NCBI GenBank assembly: GCA_032358165.1
Contig: JAALGY010000031.1
Location: forward strand, 1,612,001 to 1,676,000
DNA length: 64,000 nucleotides
Reading direction: 5' to 3'
Source of the DNA: Diplosphaera chodatii
Lineage: Eukaryota; Chlorophyta; Trebouxiophyceae; Prasiolales; Stichococcaceae
Position numbers and translations under genes: made by a program. Of this stretch, positions 1-10,757 are shown in pieces (within the stretch, counting starts at the first letter, position 1; every line of letters begins with the position of its first letter). Below the pieces are notes generated by a model. The model had not been told where the DNA came from. It saw nothing but the letters and a program-made list of their open reading frames with translations, and did no database searches.

Positions 1-477
1 GCTGGATGTGCTTGTACTCAAGCGACGGCGGTATATCTGCCGCATACAGCGTGTCATGGTTGCTGAGGTCCATGATGAGCCCCACTCTCCTGCCGGCGGC
101 CTTTTGCATGGCGAGCAGGTGCGCAATAGTCCAGGGGTGTGCTGGCGGCTGGTCCTGCCTCCAGCTTTCGAGCAGCGCCTGCAGGGATGGCATGCGGGTG
201 ACTGCCTGGGCACGGTTACCACAGCACGTGTTGCCGGTGCACCATGCACTGCGCTGACCTTGGACAAGGGAGTCTTCATAGGGATGAAGAGGGTTGGCTG
301 CACTGGCCCAGTGGCGCATGAAGTGTAGTCGCCCCACTTCGAGAGCTTGGTCAGCACTGTGGGAACCGAAGACTGATGCTGCTGCCCGCTGTCTTGAGGG
401 GGCTCCCATTCAGCATCTGCCACTGGTGCTACATGTGATGTGCGCTCGCCGGTTGACCGCTGAGCTTCTGCTGTCAT
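1..477 (-). CDS. RNA 5'-triphosphatase / DUSP11-like dual-specificity phosphatase, N-terminal part
   Basis: This is the 5' end of a gene that runs off the left edge. Exon 1 (477 to 259, 73 codons) starts MTAEAQRSTGE and ends at a GTCAGC donor. Exon 2 (178 to 1) joins in phase 0 after a CCCTGCAG acceptor. Residues around KWGDYTSC and FIPMKTPLSK match the entry segment of mRNA-capping-enzyme triphosphatases and DUSP11. In exon 2, VGLIMDLSNHDTLY and LEYKHIQ match the conserved GL-(I/V)-(I/V)-DLTNT...Y strand that precedes the active site. The family removes the gamma phosphate of RNA 5' ends in the nucleus. The catalytic HCxxxxxR loop lies beyond the edge, so activity and any guanylyltransferase fusion cannot be judged. 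The first ~45 residues are hydrophilic and look disordered. It shares an upstream region with the flavoprotein gene on the other strand. Confidence 0.75.
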   Translation of the reverse strand, partial: MTAEAQRSTGERTSHVAPVADAEWEPPQDSGQQHQSSVPTVLTKLSKWGDYTSCATGPVQPTLFIPMKTPLSKVSAVHGAPATRAVVTVPRQSPACHPCRRCSKAGGRTSRQHTPGLLRTCSPCKRPPAGEWGSSWTSATMTRCMRQIYRRRLSTSTSS

Positions 478-1026
478 GACGGTTGCAGTAGCTAGTTTGC
501 CATCAACCAGCCGTGCGTGGGCGCTTTGCCGCACGCCAGCACCTCGTGGGCGGTCGACTCGGTCACAACATGTGCCTACTTCATGACTGCTTGCAGATGC
601 ACCCGTCAAACTGCACAGTGTTGGTGGCACAGGAGCCCAGACGCAGCTGCGGGCCGTCGCTAGCAAATGTCAGTCTGCCCGCATCTGACGTGATACGTCT
701 CACACGTGCGCGTTGTAAGCGCGGTGGCGCTCGAGTGTCTCGGGCCACACTCGTAAGCTGTGCGACACGCCGGAGTCAAAAGTTCCGACGCAGCCAGCGG
801 AAGTGCGCCCAATCCAGAGCAAAGCGTGTTCTTCGCAAGTCTGCTGGATCTCTGCACATTGAACTGCTGTGTGGCGCCGGGGTTCCAACATTGCATTTGA
901 ACAGATCTTGTGCACGTGCACCGTGTGTGCAATAACCATAACGTTGGTGGCAGTCAAGCCTCACTGGGCACTCACGGCTTACTGTCGTCCTTGATGCTGT
1001 GTGCCTGAGCATCGACACGTTGGATC
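478..1026. promoter_or_regulatory. Divergent intergenic region, phosphatase (-) / flavoprotein (+)
   Basis: These 549 bases separate two head-to-head start codons and must hold both promoters and 5' UTRs. I see no TATA box near either start and no convincing coding segment. A 140-codon open frame at 513-935 has no family resemblance and shares its span with several overlapping frames. Confidence 0.4.
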
Positions 1027-4000
1027 ATGAAGCTCGAGCTGCCAAGGCTTCCCGACAACCTTGATGAGCGGACGGTGCGCATTGTTGCAGCTGCAGCAGG
1101 CGCCGCAGCAGTCGGCGGTCTAGCACTATACGTCAGCAATAGGCAAAGAAGGCTAGCAGTGCCCAAGACCGGCAGATACCCTTCGGAAAGCCTGCCAGAT
1201 GGTGCGTTTGACGCAATCATTGTTGGAGGCGGCCCCAGCGGCTCGACGTGCGCGTACTACATGGCAAAGGGAGGATCAAAGGTGATTCAGCCTCCACCTG
1301 GTAGCCTGTTCCGACGAGCTGCAGTCGGATCGCCGCTTGCATGTGTAGGCAGCATGCAAAGCCATCAGCTGCCACACACTGGCTGTCATGCATGTTCACG
1401 CACCAGGACGTGGTCCAGCATCTATCATTGCGACTCTCCTGTGTGAAACGTATGTCGTTGCACAGGTGGTGGTGCTGGACAAGGAGACGTTCCCACGCGA
1501 CAAGTACTGCGGCGATGCGGTGTGCACGCCGGCAATCCGGATCCTGGATGACATGGGCGTCATGAAGGCGCTCGCGGACAACAACGAGTCGCACTTCGCC
1601 GACGCCGGCGGCTTCGTCAGCCCGAGCGGCCTCAGCTACATCGGTGAGCGGCATGCGGCATGCTCATGGTGTGCATGCATAGAGGAGCCGGCGCCCTCGC
1701 AGCATGCTCCCGCATCACGACAGAAGCAGAGGCTGCCATGTACATGGTCCGTGGGCCTGATGCATGCCGCTGGCTGCTGCAGGCGCGTCAGTGGAGAAGC
1801 TGGGCGAGGCGGCTGCGTGCGCCGTCAAGCGCACAAACCTGGACTTCCGCATCGTGCAGGCCGCCAAGTGCGTGGGCGCCACCTACCACGAGGGCTTCGA
1901 GGTGGTCACGCACGTGCTGTCCTGATGTTCATATTTTGTGGGTCACGGTTGGGGCGGTGGCGACCCCTGACAGATGTGGGAGGTGGCCTGGGGTGAGGCG
2001 TGTTGACCTGTGGCAGTAGCCCCCTGTGCAGGTGGACGGCAACCGTGTCACCTTCGACAAGGAGGCTGGCCTTTGGACTGTGGGGTCGGCTGACGGACCC
2101 GACATCGTCGGCCGCGTGCTGGTGAGTCTTGCATGCTTGGCATTCCGTGCCGGATGTGCAGGGCACTTCGGGCAGTGGACATGCTGCCTGCGGAGATGGT
2201 GCACACACCTTGTCAGTGTAACAGCCAGGGTTCAGGCCCCGAGCACCACCGGCCGACTCTCACATGTTGCAACCCGCAGATCTGTGCAGACGGCGCCACC
2301 AGCCGGCTGGCTACGCACCTGGGCTACTGCACAGAGCCGCCGCGCGGCGTCTGCAGCCGCGCCTTCGTGGAGGGCGGCACCCACAACACCGACTTTGACG
2401 GTGAGACGGCATCCTCCCGGCTAGCACGCTCCGTCATTCTGCAACCTGGTGGACAGCACTGCAAGCCATGCACAGGGCAACACCTTGTCCGCGTAGTTGA
2501 TCTCGTGCGGTCCGTGTGTGTACAGGCGTGTGCTTCTATCAGCGGGAGTCGCTGCCGGGCTACTCCGCCATCTTCAAGCACCCCAATGAGGAGCTGAACT
2601 TCTGCTACTGTGCGCTGCTGGCCCCCCTCTTTGCGCTGGCTGGCACGTTTTCTGCAGTCTGCCACATGCGCTCCTGTAACTGGACGCACCATTCACGCTG
2701 TTGTGCCTGCGCATGCAGACCTGATCCCCTGCGGCAACAAGCCCGGCCAGTGCGGCAAAGTCAATGTGGGGCTTTGTCCCCACTGTACTCGAACCTGTTC
2801 TCAACAGTGGGAAGGCAGACTGTGTTCCGGCTACTCGACCTCGGCTGCTCAGTGTTCAAAATGCAAATGCAGTCAGAATGTTAACGTTCCGCTGCTCCTC
2901 TGTCGCATGTAGGAGTCGGATCTGGCAAGGTTGCACAATGATGCAATCAAGAACGATCCCTTCATCAGCGCAGCATTGGGGCCCAACCCAAAGGTGCTGC
3001 ACACACTCACCTAGCACCGACTGTTTCTTTGTCCCATGTGGATATACCCCTCTCAGTGGACGCGGCACCTGAAGGCAGCGGCGTTGTGCGCTGCAGATCG
3101 AGCGCATGAAGGCGGCAGCGCTGCGCCTGGGCAGCCAGGGCCTCAGCACGTCGTACGACGACCACCTGCTCATCATCGGCGACGCGGCGGGCCACATGAG
3201 AAGGTGCAACCAACAACCGCTGACCGGCGAGGGCATCCACACAGCCATCATGGTGCGGCGCCCTGCACCACCACCACACACGCTTGTCCACCGACGGCAG
3301 CTGCGCAACGCGGCGGAACATCTGACGTATGGCTCAGGGACGCCCCAAGAACCACCATGCCAGCTGACATGCGGTGTGCTGGCGTGGCAGGGTGGCAAGG
3401 CAGCGGCAGAGACGATGCTGGACATGCGGGTCACGGGCGACTACAGCCGGCAGTCCACCAAGGAGTACCAGCGGCGCTGGATCCAGCTGTTCGGCCACGA
3501 CTTCCACATGGTGCGAAGACACTGCATGTGAACTGCACCACTGGCAGCACGCCAAGCTGCTGTTCTGTATTCAGGCACAACAGCGCATGTCGACATGGTG
3601 CCCATTGTATCTCTGCAGTCCAAGAAGGGTGCTGAACTCATATACAAGTACCCCATCCTGCTGGACGCCTGCGCCAACGAGATGCAGGTGCGCTATTGTA
3701 CCTTGCAACCTTATAACATGGCGGCTGCTACGTAGATTGGTAGCCAAGCTTGGGTGCTGTCCTTTGTGCTCGGACTGCAATCGATGGCAAGCAGTCCGCC
3801 GGCTCGGACTGCAGTTGGTGGCAAGCAGTCCGCCAACTCATTACTTCTACTGAATTCAGGCCAAGGGTGACGCCATGATGTCTAAGTGGGCGGAGGTGAT
3901 GACCAACATGCGGCCGAAGACATACTTCCTACGCCCCGATGTGGCAATCCCCCTGGGCATTGCACTCGTGCGCGAGGTCTGGAACCAGAAGGTGAGCGTG

Positions 4001-4137
4001 TCACCTCCAGTGTCCAGGTGCAAGTGCTCTGATGCCAGCGCTGCAAATGTGCGAAATGCGTCTGGGCGCCTGACGCTCGCGAGTCTGCCGTGCAGATCAT
4101 GGGCCGTCCAGATGCTTATGTCAACCAGGCAAAGTAG
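1027..4137 (+). CDS. Geranylgeranyl-reductase-family FAD-dependent oxidoreductase, membrane anchored
   Basis: About ten or more exons. The N-terminus (MKLELPRLPDNLDERT) is followed by a hydrophobic Ala/Gly-rich helix at about residues 16-37, probably a membrane anchor. Next comes the Rossmann dinucleotide motif IIVGGGPSGSTCAYYMA (1216-1266). Exon 2 (about 1466-1642) carries VVVLDKETFPRDKYCGDAV, the family's signature after the second beta strand. Later exons carry GATSRLATHLG (about 2289), the FAD-pyrophosphate motif LLIIGDAAGHM (3169-3200) and PLTGEGIHTAIM (3218-3253). Coding continues through YFLRPDVAIPLGIALV (3924-3971) to MGRPDAYVNQAK and TAG at 4135. Relatives reduce geranylgeranyl groups on lipids or chlorophyll precursors, or act on isoprenoid chains. 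The substrate here cannot be told. Oddity: five residues (RRCNQ) sit between GDAAGHM and PLTGEG. Exon junctions between 2500 and 2950 are the least certain. Confidence 0.82.
3768..3834 (+). repeat. Two-copy direct repeat, 33-bp unit, in an intron
   Basis: Two copies of a unit beginning GCTCGGACTGCA and ending TGGCAAGCAGTCCGCC lie at 3768-3800 and 3802-3834. They differ mainly in a 5-base block in the middle. They fall in the intron before the exon beginning GCCAAGGGTGAC (about 3859). The unit also contains the inverted pair GGACTGC / GCAGTCC, so each copy could fold as a small hairpin. Confidence 0.85.
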
Positions 4138-4682
4138 GTAGCCAAGGCGAACACTGCTGCGCGACACACGGATATCATCGTTTTGAAAAGCCAGACGCTG
4201 TGGCAACACATGAACTAAGGCTGGGCCTCATCATTTTGAGGACTCGAAGCAGTTGGTCGGAGTGTCAAGTGTGAGTCTGAGAGCGCCTTGCAAGTTTTTG
4301 CGGCCTGCCGTCCGGAGACTGCACTGTCATGAGCGGGACTGTTGGTCAACGTTGTTTACCGTACGGTACTCAGTCTGATCCTGTGGTGTCCCCACCCTGC
4401 TAGCTTTGTGATGTGCGCCGCTCTGGCATGCATGGAGGTTTCAGGTGGTCAGATCAGTCTGCTGCAGCATTCTTTTGTTGAATAGCATGCATGCGCCAAA
4501 GTACAAATCAACTCTCTTGGACTGACCACACGGTCATTGTGCATAGCATCGACGGTGTGACGTCCTCGAGCAGTTCAGCAGCTCAACAGCAAGTCCCCGC
4601 TGTCTTCACGCGTCAAATTAGGTATTGTGCATGGGCGGTCCCGCAATCATAGTAGCTGCCCCTAGCTGTACATCAGCAAGCC
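4138..4682. other. Convergent 3' region between flavoprotein (+) and long disordered-protein gene (-)
   Basis: This tail-to-tail spacer of 545 bases presumably holds the two 3' UTRs. I see no conserved coding segment, repeat or RNA gene. Confidence 0.5.
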
Positions 4683-7600
4683 TCACTGCATGACGCTGTC
4701 ATCCAGCATGATGTCATGGCTCCATGGCACGTCCGCTAAGGCATCCGACGCAACAGCAGAGCCGGATGCAAGCGCCAGTGCTGCATTCATGCCTAGCAGC
4801 ACAAGCGCATGCAGCGCCGCATCTGGGGGTCGCAGAATCAGCACACCCTGCACGATGCGACCTTTGCTCAGCAGGAGGTGGTAGCACAACAAGCTGGCAA
4901 CACGGGTCAGGGCTACAACCCTGCAGTTGGATCTGTCAGACTATGCAGCAATCTGACTGGCTGCCAGCCCATCACACCTGTGCAGTGTCCACCGCCAGGG
5001 CATTGCCGTCCAGCATATACACCCTGCAGCAACACAACCGATCTGTTCAAGAGTGAAGTCATGTGGGGAGTCTTGCCACGAATTGCATGGACAGCATGAA
5101 AATGGTGCCGCGGTCAGCAACACCTGTACAGCGTGGTGCTGACGCTGCGGCGCATCAGGCCACGCTGGTAGCCGACATGCACCTCGCCTCCTGCCACCCT
5201 GCAGCATATCGTCCTGCAGCACAGAACAACTCCAGCTCACTGCAGATGAAACCGGACTGGTCCCTGACGGACTGTCTGTGATCGGCGCAGATGTTGACAG
5301 TGCAGCAAACGGCATGGCTGGCGCCCGCCTGTTGGAGCCGGTGGCGGCGCGCTTCGTGTCGTGGATCCAGGCCTTGTGCATCGACACGCCACTGGACAGG
5401 ACGGCCGCCACCTCGCCGGCAGATGCCCGCCTCATGCCGGGCTGAGTTGCCAGCAGCGCAGAGCCTGCATGAGCATGCACAGTCTGGTGGTTCAGACCTA
5501 GCGCCGCCACCATTTTCAGCAAGACATCACGGGGTCTCTGACCGATGCCTTGGGTTGCCTGTTCTCGAAGCCTCACCAATCGGATGGGTGGAGCAGGTGT
5601 CTCCACGCGGCTGAGCCGTCACAGCAGTGCAGCCCTCTGCAGTGCCTGCCGGCGCCTCTGCCGGCTCGATCTCGGAGGTGACACCCCCTGCTCAAGGCAG
5701 GCGTGAGCGACGTCAGCGCTCTCCTCAGCTGCGCCACCAGACACCTCCAACACGATAGACAATGCAATCGGTGTCGGGTACCACATGCCGAGGGATGCAC
5801 GTGCAAAGGGTGGAACTCTGCCCACCGTGTCTGGGAGCGCCGTCATCGAAGCGCAGCCGCTTGCCGCCCTGGTGCTGGCGCTGGTCAGCGGCGGCAGCGG
5901 CCGCCGCCAGCGCGGGCGTGAAGGGCGTGAGGCCGGCGAGCGGGGCGTGCGCCTCGGCGTCCTCGAACACCGAGGACAGGGAGCTGGCGGCGGGGCTGTG
6001 CGCGCCCGGGCCCGCTGCAGGGGGGGCAGCGGGCGCGGCCCGGCGCTGCGCCGCGCGGTCGGGGTGCCGCGACGGCGAGGCCGCCAGCGCTGCAGCCGCC
6101 GCGGCCGCCTGGAACGTCGCCGCCTCCGCGCCGCTCTCCGAGTCCACGGTGCTGTGCGAAGCCAGCTCCTCAATGCTACTGTGGCTGAGGTCCTCCTGTA
6201 CAAGACTCATGCCAGTGTGAACAACTTGATGCCAGTTGCTGCGCTGAGTGGGCATTCGGCAGGGTGACATGCTGTTGGACCCGAGTCGGTTGCATGCATG
6301 TCAGACCGGCGCACACACACCTCGTGCACGTCATCTTCATGGAAGTTGCTGACAGCGGCGTCCTCATCTGCACGGCAAGGAAGCGCTAGTGAGCTTTGTC
6401 CAAACGCTGCACATCTGGAACATCGCAGTATCTGTCATGAGTGGAGAACCGCCTCCAACATTGCACCAGCTGCTGAGCAGCAGCTCACCTTCATCGGCTG
6501 GGTGTGACCCAGGTGGCAAGGGCTGCTCCTCTGCAGGTGTGCAGCTGCTGGCTGCAGATGCAGCGCTGATTTCATCATCAGCTACAGCATCTCCCACCGC
6601 CGCCGCAGCGGCACCAGTCTGCCGCTCGGCGCTGGCGTCAGCAGAGCACAGCTCGGCAGGCCGGTCCGCATCGTCAGCGCTTGAGCTGAGGGCTGCTGTG
6701 GCCTCAGCCGCTCCTGCTGAGGGCGGCACACACGGGAGCACGAAAGTGGCAGTCCGCGGCTGCGGGTCGGGCGTCGGCGGAGCGTGCACGGCGGGGGCCG
6801 CCGCGGGTGGGGGGGAGATGCGCGGCCGCTTGGTGGCGCTTGCGAGGTTGGGCTCGGGGCTCCCCGGGGCGCGCGTGGTGCCTGCGCCGGGACACACAGC
6901 TGCAGCGGGCCCATGGTGTCTGATGCATGTGACCACAAGGAGCACACATGACAACAAGTCACCGCATCCCAGTTGGCACAGATCATGTGGTGCGCTGTGG
7001 AGCTGACCGGTGATTTGCGGGGGGCTGTGCTGCAGCGGGCTGCGCTGCGGCGGCGAGGGGGGCGCGGTGCCGGGCGGCGTGGCGGTCCCCGCCCCACGGC
7101 GCGGCGCCACCCGCCGCCACCGCCGCCGCCGCGGACCAGCATCCGCCTCGGACTCCACAGCGCCTGGCGCGTCCGCGGTCGATGTGGCGTCCCGGACTGC
7201 GGGGCCGGCGGGCGCTGCAGCGTCCGGCGGGCTGCCGCTCTCAGGGCTGGAGCCACCAGCATCACTGTCGCTCGAGGCGTCAGGCAGCTCAGCTGCTGGC
7301 AGGGCTGCCTGCTGCTCAGCGCTGCCCGTGGCGACAGCTAGCAGAGAGCGAGCAGCATCGCCTTGCTGCTCGTTGATTTCTGTAGGGTGGGCTGCAACAT
7401 GAACGTCAGCCATAGTCTGAACTGCAGCATCCTGCTCAGGTGTGGCTGTCTGCAGCGGCAGCGTCTGCATGCTCGGTGCCGCCCCTGCATCTGCTGGGGC
7501 AGCAGGCTCGACCGCCTCATCGCTGACAGCGTCCAGCATTCCTGCAAGCACACAGATCGATGTCATGTGCAGGATGGCGCCCTGGCGAACCCTTAAGGGT

Positions 7601-10160
7601 TGTCGTGTGAACGCAGCGCTGCCCACTCTTTGCAACACGCCACTGCCACGTTTGAGTGCACCGGCAAGATTTGATGCCATTGCCCTTGCTGCCTCCTCGT
7701 CTTCTGTTTGCAGGTCATCTTTGCCTTGCAGCAGGCTGGGGTCCACTCCCAATGGCCTGTTCAATGCAACCGAAGCAGAGCTTGTCAGCAACACTGACGA
7801 TGCATTTTAGGCAAGACGCTTGCACGCAGGCTCTCATCTACGCACCTGCGGGGCAGGGGCAGTCTGCTCGACACCAGCAGCGGGGTGCCGTCCGACTCTG
7901 TGACCTTCTCGAACCAGGGCCGCCTGTCCGTACCTGGCACACCTGCGACCACAGCACCCTGCATCAGGCCCATCTGCCACATCGGTCATTCTACAAACAC
8001 AAGTTCCTGCTCCTGAGCAGCGGGCGCATCATATGTCATCCCACCTGCTGGCGTCCAAGGCAGCGGCTGCGTGAAGTTGGGGCGGCGGCTGGCGGCGGTG
8101 GGGGAGCCGGGGGCGGAGGTGTGGCGGGACCCGGGTGCCGACACATTGCGGCGCCTGCTGCGGGTGCCCTTGGGTGGCGTGCCTGCCGCCAGCGCCGCCA
8201 GTGCGGTGCGCAGCGCCGCAGCAGCACCTGCAAGCAGACGCCAGCAGAATGTGCAGCTAGGAGTATTGCACGGGTGTCAATCTGGCACATATGTGTGCTG
8301 TGAGGGTAGCGGCGAACCTGCTGTCGCATCTGAAAGCCCTAGAGCACCGAACCTGGAGCAGCGGGCTCCAACCAGCGGCCGGCGTCCTCCCAGTCGCTGC
8401 CGTCCCCGCCCTCGGCTGCGGCCTGGTGCGCCGCCATGTCCGTCTGCTGCGGCTGAGCAGCTGCCGTGTGGGCTGGTGCTGCGCTGGAGCCGGCACCGGG
8501 GCCGCCTGCGCCATGCACCCCGGCGGCGCGTGCCGGCCGCCACTGCGAGGGGCTGGCGGCCGGGGAGCTGTACCGGCGCACCGAGCCCGGCACGACGCAG
8601 GCGAAAGGGCCCTGTGGCATCTGGCTGCACAGCGGCGCCGGCGGCTGCGCCCACACGGCTTCCGCCGGCACCGCCCGTGGCGGCGTCGGCTCGTCGGCAG
8701 CCGTCGCGACAGGCTGGGCGGCTGAGGGCTCGCCCCTGTCGGCGCTGCTGTCTCGGTATGCTGGGCCGGCTGCGGGGGCGTCCGGCCACAGAGCCCGCGC
8801 GGCGCCGCTGCCGGCGCGGAGCTGTGCCGCGGGGTGGGCCTGCAGCCGCGCGTCGAGGCATGCCTCCGAGCGGCGCCGGCGCTCCGCGTCGCTCGTCACC
8901 GGCGCGGCCAGGCTGCCGCGCGGCGGCCGCGGTGCGGAACGGCAGTGAGAGTCCGCCCTGTCGGGGGACAGCTGCGCGGGCGCGCTCAGCAGCGTCGCCA
9001 GCGACACGTGGCTCTCCTTGATCGTCGGCAGCCCCGCTGACGCATGCCGCGTGAGCCGCGCCCCCTTGCTGGGTGACACCGGCGCTGAGTAGGCAGAACG
9101 TGCGGTGCCATTCGCAAAGCTGCCACTGCTGCGCCGCCCTGGCTTTGGCAGGCCTGCTTGGCTGTGTGGCACCACGATGCCTGCCGGTGCGCGGCTGCAC
9201 AGCATCCAGGAGGGGTGTGGTAGGACGCATGCTTCTTTGACACACAGCTGCGACCGCAGACTGACAGGGTGGCACAGGTCGGAGTCACCTGCTGGTGCTG
9301 GCATGCACTTCATAGCTGGACTGCTGCTGCTTTGTTGCCCCATGCTTGACCAGCTGCGGAGCATAAGGCGGTGGGGCTGCATCTGTGTCTGGAACGGGCT
9401 CGCGCCGCATTGGAGACACCGGCATGCTGGATGTTTGCCGTGCCTGCATAGTGTGCAGAAGGTTGTTGCACTCATCATGCTGCACCGCAGGAAGGCAACA
9501 CATAGACGCCGCTACAGAACTCAGTACCTTGAGACGCTGGACATGTGTGCGTGGCCGGCTGCTCCGTGTGCCGTCCTTGATGCGCTTCATCGCCTGGTCC
9601 ACCTGCTCGGCAGGGTGCTGTGCACTTGTAGAACTGTACTAACTGACATGGCCCACCATCTGGTGGGCCACTGTACACCACCTTTTGTGAGCTACAGCGG
9701 AATTATGCTGCAGCAGGAACACCTCTTGCATACCTCTTGCAGATGTGCTACCAGCGCGCGTCTCGCAGCTTCGTCTGTGCCTTTGCGGCTGGACGCTGGC
9801 ATGTACCGTTGCTCTGGCGGCAGCAGGCCCAGCTGCCGCCGCGCCAGCTCCCGCTGCAGCCGGCGCTGCTCGTGAGTCGCCGGGGTCAGCTCCTCCGGTT
9901 GTCTCCTGCGACGGCCGTGGCCGCTGTCGCCGCTGCAGCTGCGCCGGGCTGGGCTGCCCCGCAGGCTCTGATCGCCCGCAGTGGCGGACACCTCACGAAG
10001 GTGCCGACGCTTGCTGGGCGAGTCTCCTGCGGCCTGCATGCAGGAATACGCACACCATCTCCTCCTCTGTGGCCGGTGTGAACACAGCTGTCAACCGCTT
10101 TGGCTTGGGATGTGCAGCTGGATCACCTCCTGAGTGCCAGGCACCCTGTGGCGACTGCCG
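4683..10160 (-). CDS. Very long Ala/Pro/Ser-rich, probably disordered nuclear protein (unrecognised)
   Basis: I do not recognise this gene. Three blocks of minus-strand coding (about 10160-9100, 9100-8040 and 7960-4683) join in phase. One join is WLEPAAPG (8340) to GAAAALRTAL (8229). Another is FTQPLPWTPAG (about 8052) to GVPGTDRRPWFEK (about 7950). A third is LPLPRR (about 7850) to PLGVDPSLLQ (about 7757). Further phase-1 joins link 6450 to 6370 and 5577 to 5456. The product would exceed 1,200 residues. It is rich in Ala, Pro, Ser and Gly, with basic nuclear-localisation-like clusters (RRRRW, TKRPRI, GKRLRF) and many SP/TP sites. A short charged helical part (EQRRLQRELARRQLG, about 9830) and TIKESHVSLATLL stand out. 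It ends DIMLDDSVMQ at 4683. The first exon is unresolved, so the start is only a lower limit. Two adjacent genes instead of one remain possible. Confidence 0.55.
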
Positions 10161-10757
10161 TCCTGGCCGCGGCCGTGCCGCTCAGCGTATGAACCCAGCA
10201 TCGGCATCAGGCGAAATTTGATGCTGGCTGGGGCTAGCAGTGCGTGAGGGGCTACAGTGAAGGTCGCGGAGGCCTTCTTAGCAGCACAGCCTGCACCCCA
10301 TGATAGCACTCAACGCTGCGACGGACCTCACGTATGCGACCGTGAAGGGACACAAGCTATACCGGAAATGGCAGAGGGTACACACGCAGCGGCGCAGGTG
10401 CAGCAGCGATCGCCATGAGTGAACAGCTGTCGGAAGCATTTGCATGGAATTCAAGGCAAGTAGGTTAGGGACGCTCAGCTCGCTGCCTTCGCACCTCTCC
10501 CACACGTGTCATCCCCCTTGGATGAGGAAGCTCTCGATGATTTGGTGGCTCAGAAGCAGCAAACGCCATGCCGTTGCAAGCCTGTTGAACGAACATCTGA
10601 CCTCGTTGCCGATATTTGCTGCATCGAACGGCTGTGCTGGGCTGCGGCACACGCCGTTGTCACTGGAGCAGGTGCCAGCATGCAGGTCGTGCACGCCAGC
10701 TCTTGAGCTTGGTGTCAGCGTGTGCCAGCGGTGATGAGCTGTTGATAGTTGGTGAGC
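10161..10757. promoter_or_regulatory. Divergent region before STN7-type kinase; may hold the first exon of the long (-) gene
   Basis: This lies between the last well-supported upstream exon of the long minus-strand gene and the ATG of the kinase. An open minus-strand stretch at 10309-10170 (starting MLSWGAGCAAKK) could be an additional exon, but I could not join it in phase. Otherwise nothing recognisable is seen. Confidence 0.35.

Noticed and set aside
513..935. Plus-strand open frame of 140 codons before the flavoprotein gene
   Set aside because: No motif, competing frames on the other strand, and it lies in a divergent promoter region.
6364..7794. The 476-codon minus-strand frame as a stand-alone intronless gene
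   Set aside because: Its N-terminal part joins in phase to upstream exons, and internal stretches (around 7560-7600 and 6900-7010) look intronic. Treated as part of the long gene.
7986..7988. In-frame stop after LVFVE as the end of a separate gene
   Set aside because: A GTGGGA donor before it and a GTCGCAG acceptor after it restore the reading frame exactly, so the stop is more likely intronic. Two genes cannot be fully excluded.
8071..9021. Plus-strand open frame of 316 codons opposite the long disordered-protein gene
   Set aside because: The Arg/Ala/Pro composition is what GC-rich antisense produces. The minus strand joins in phase across introns here, the plus strand does not.
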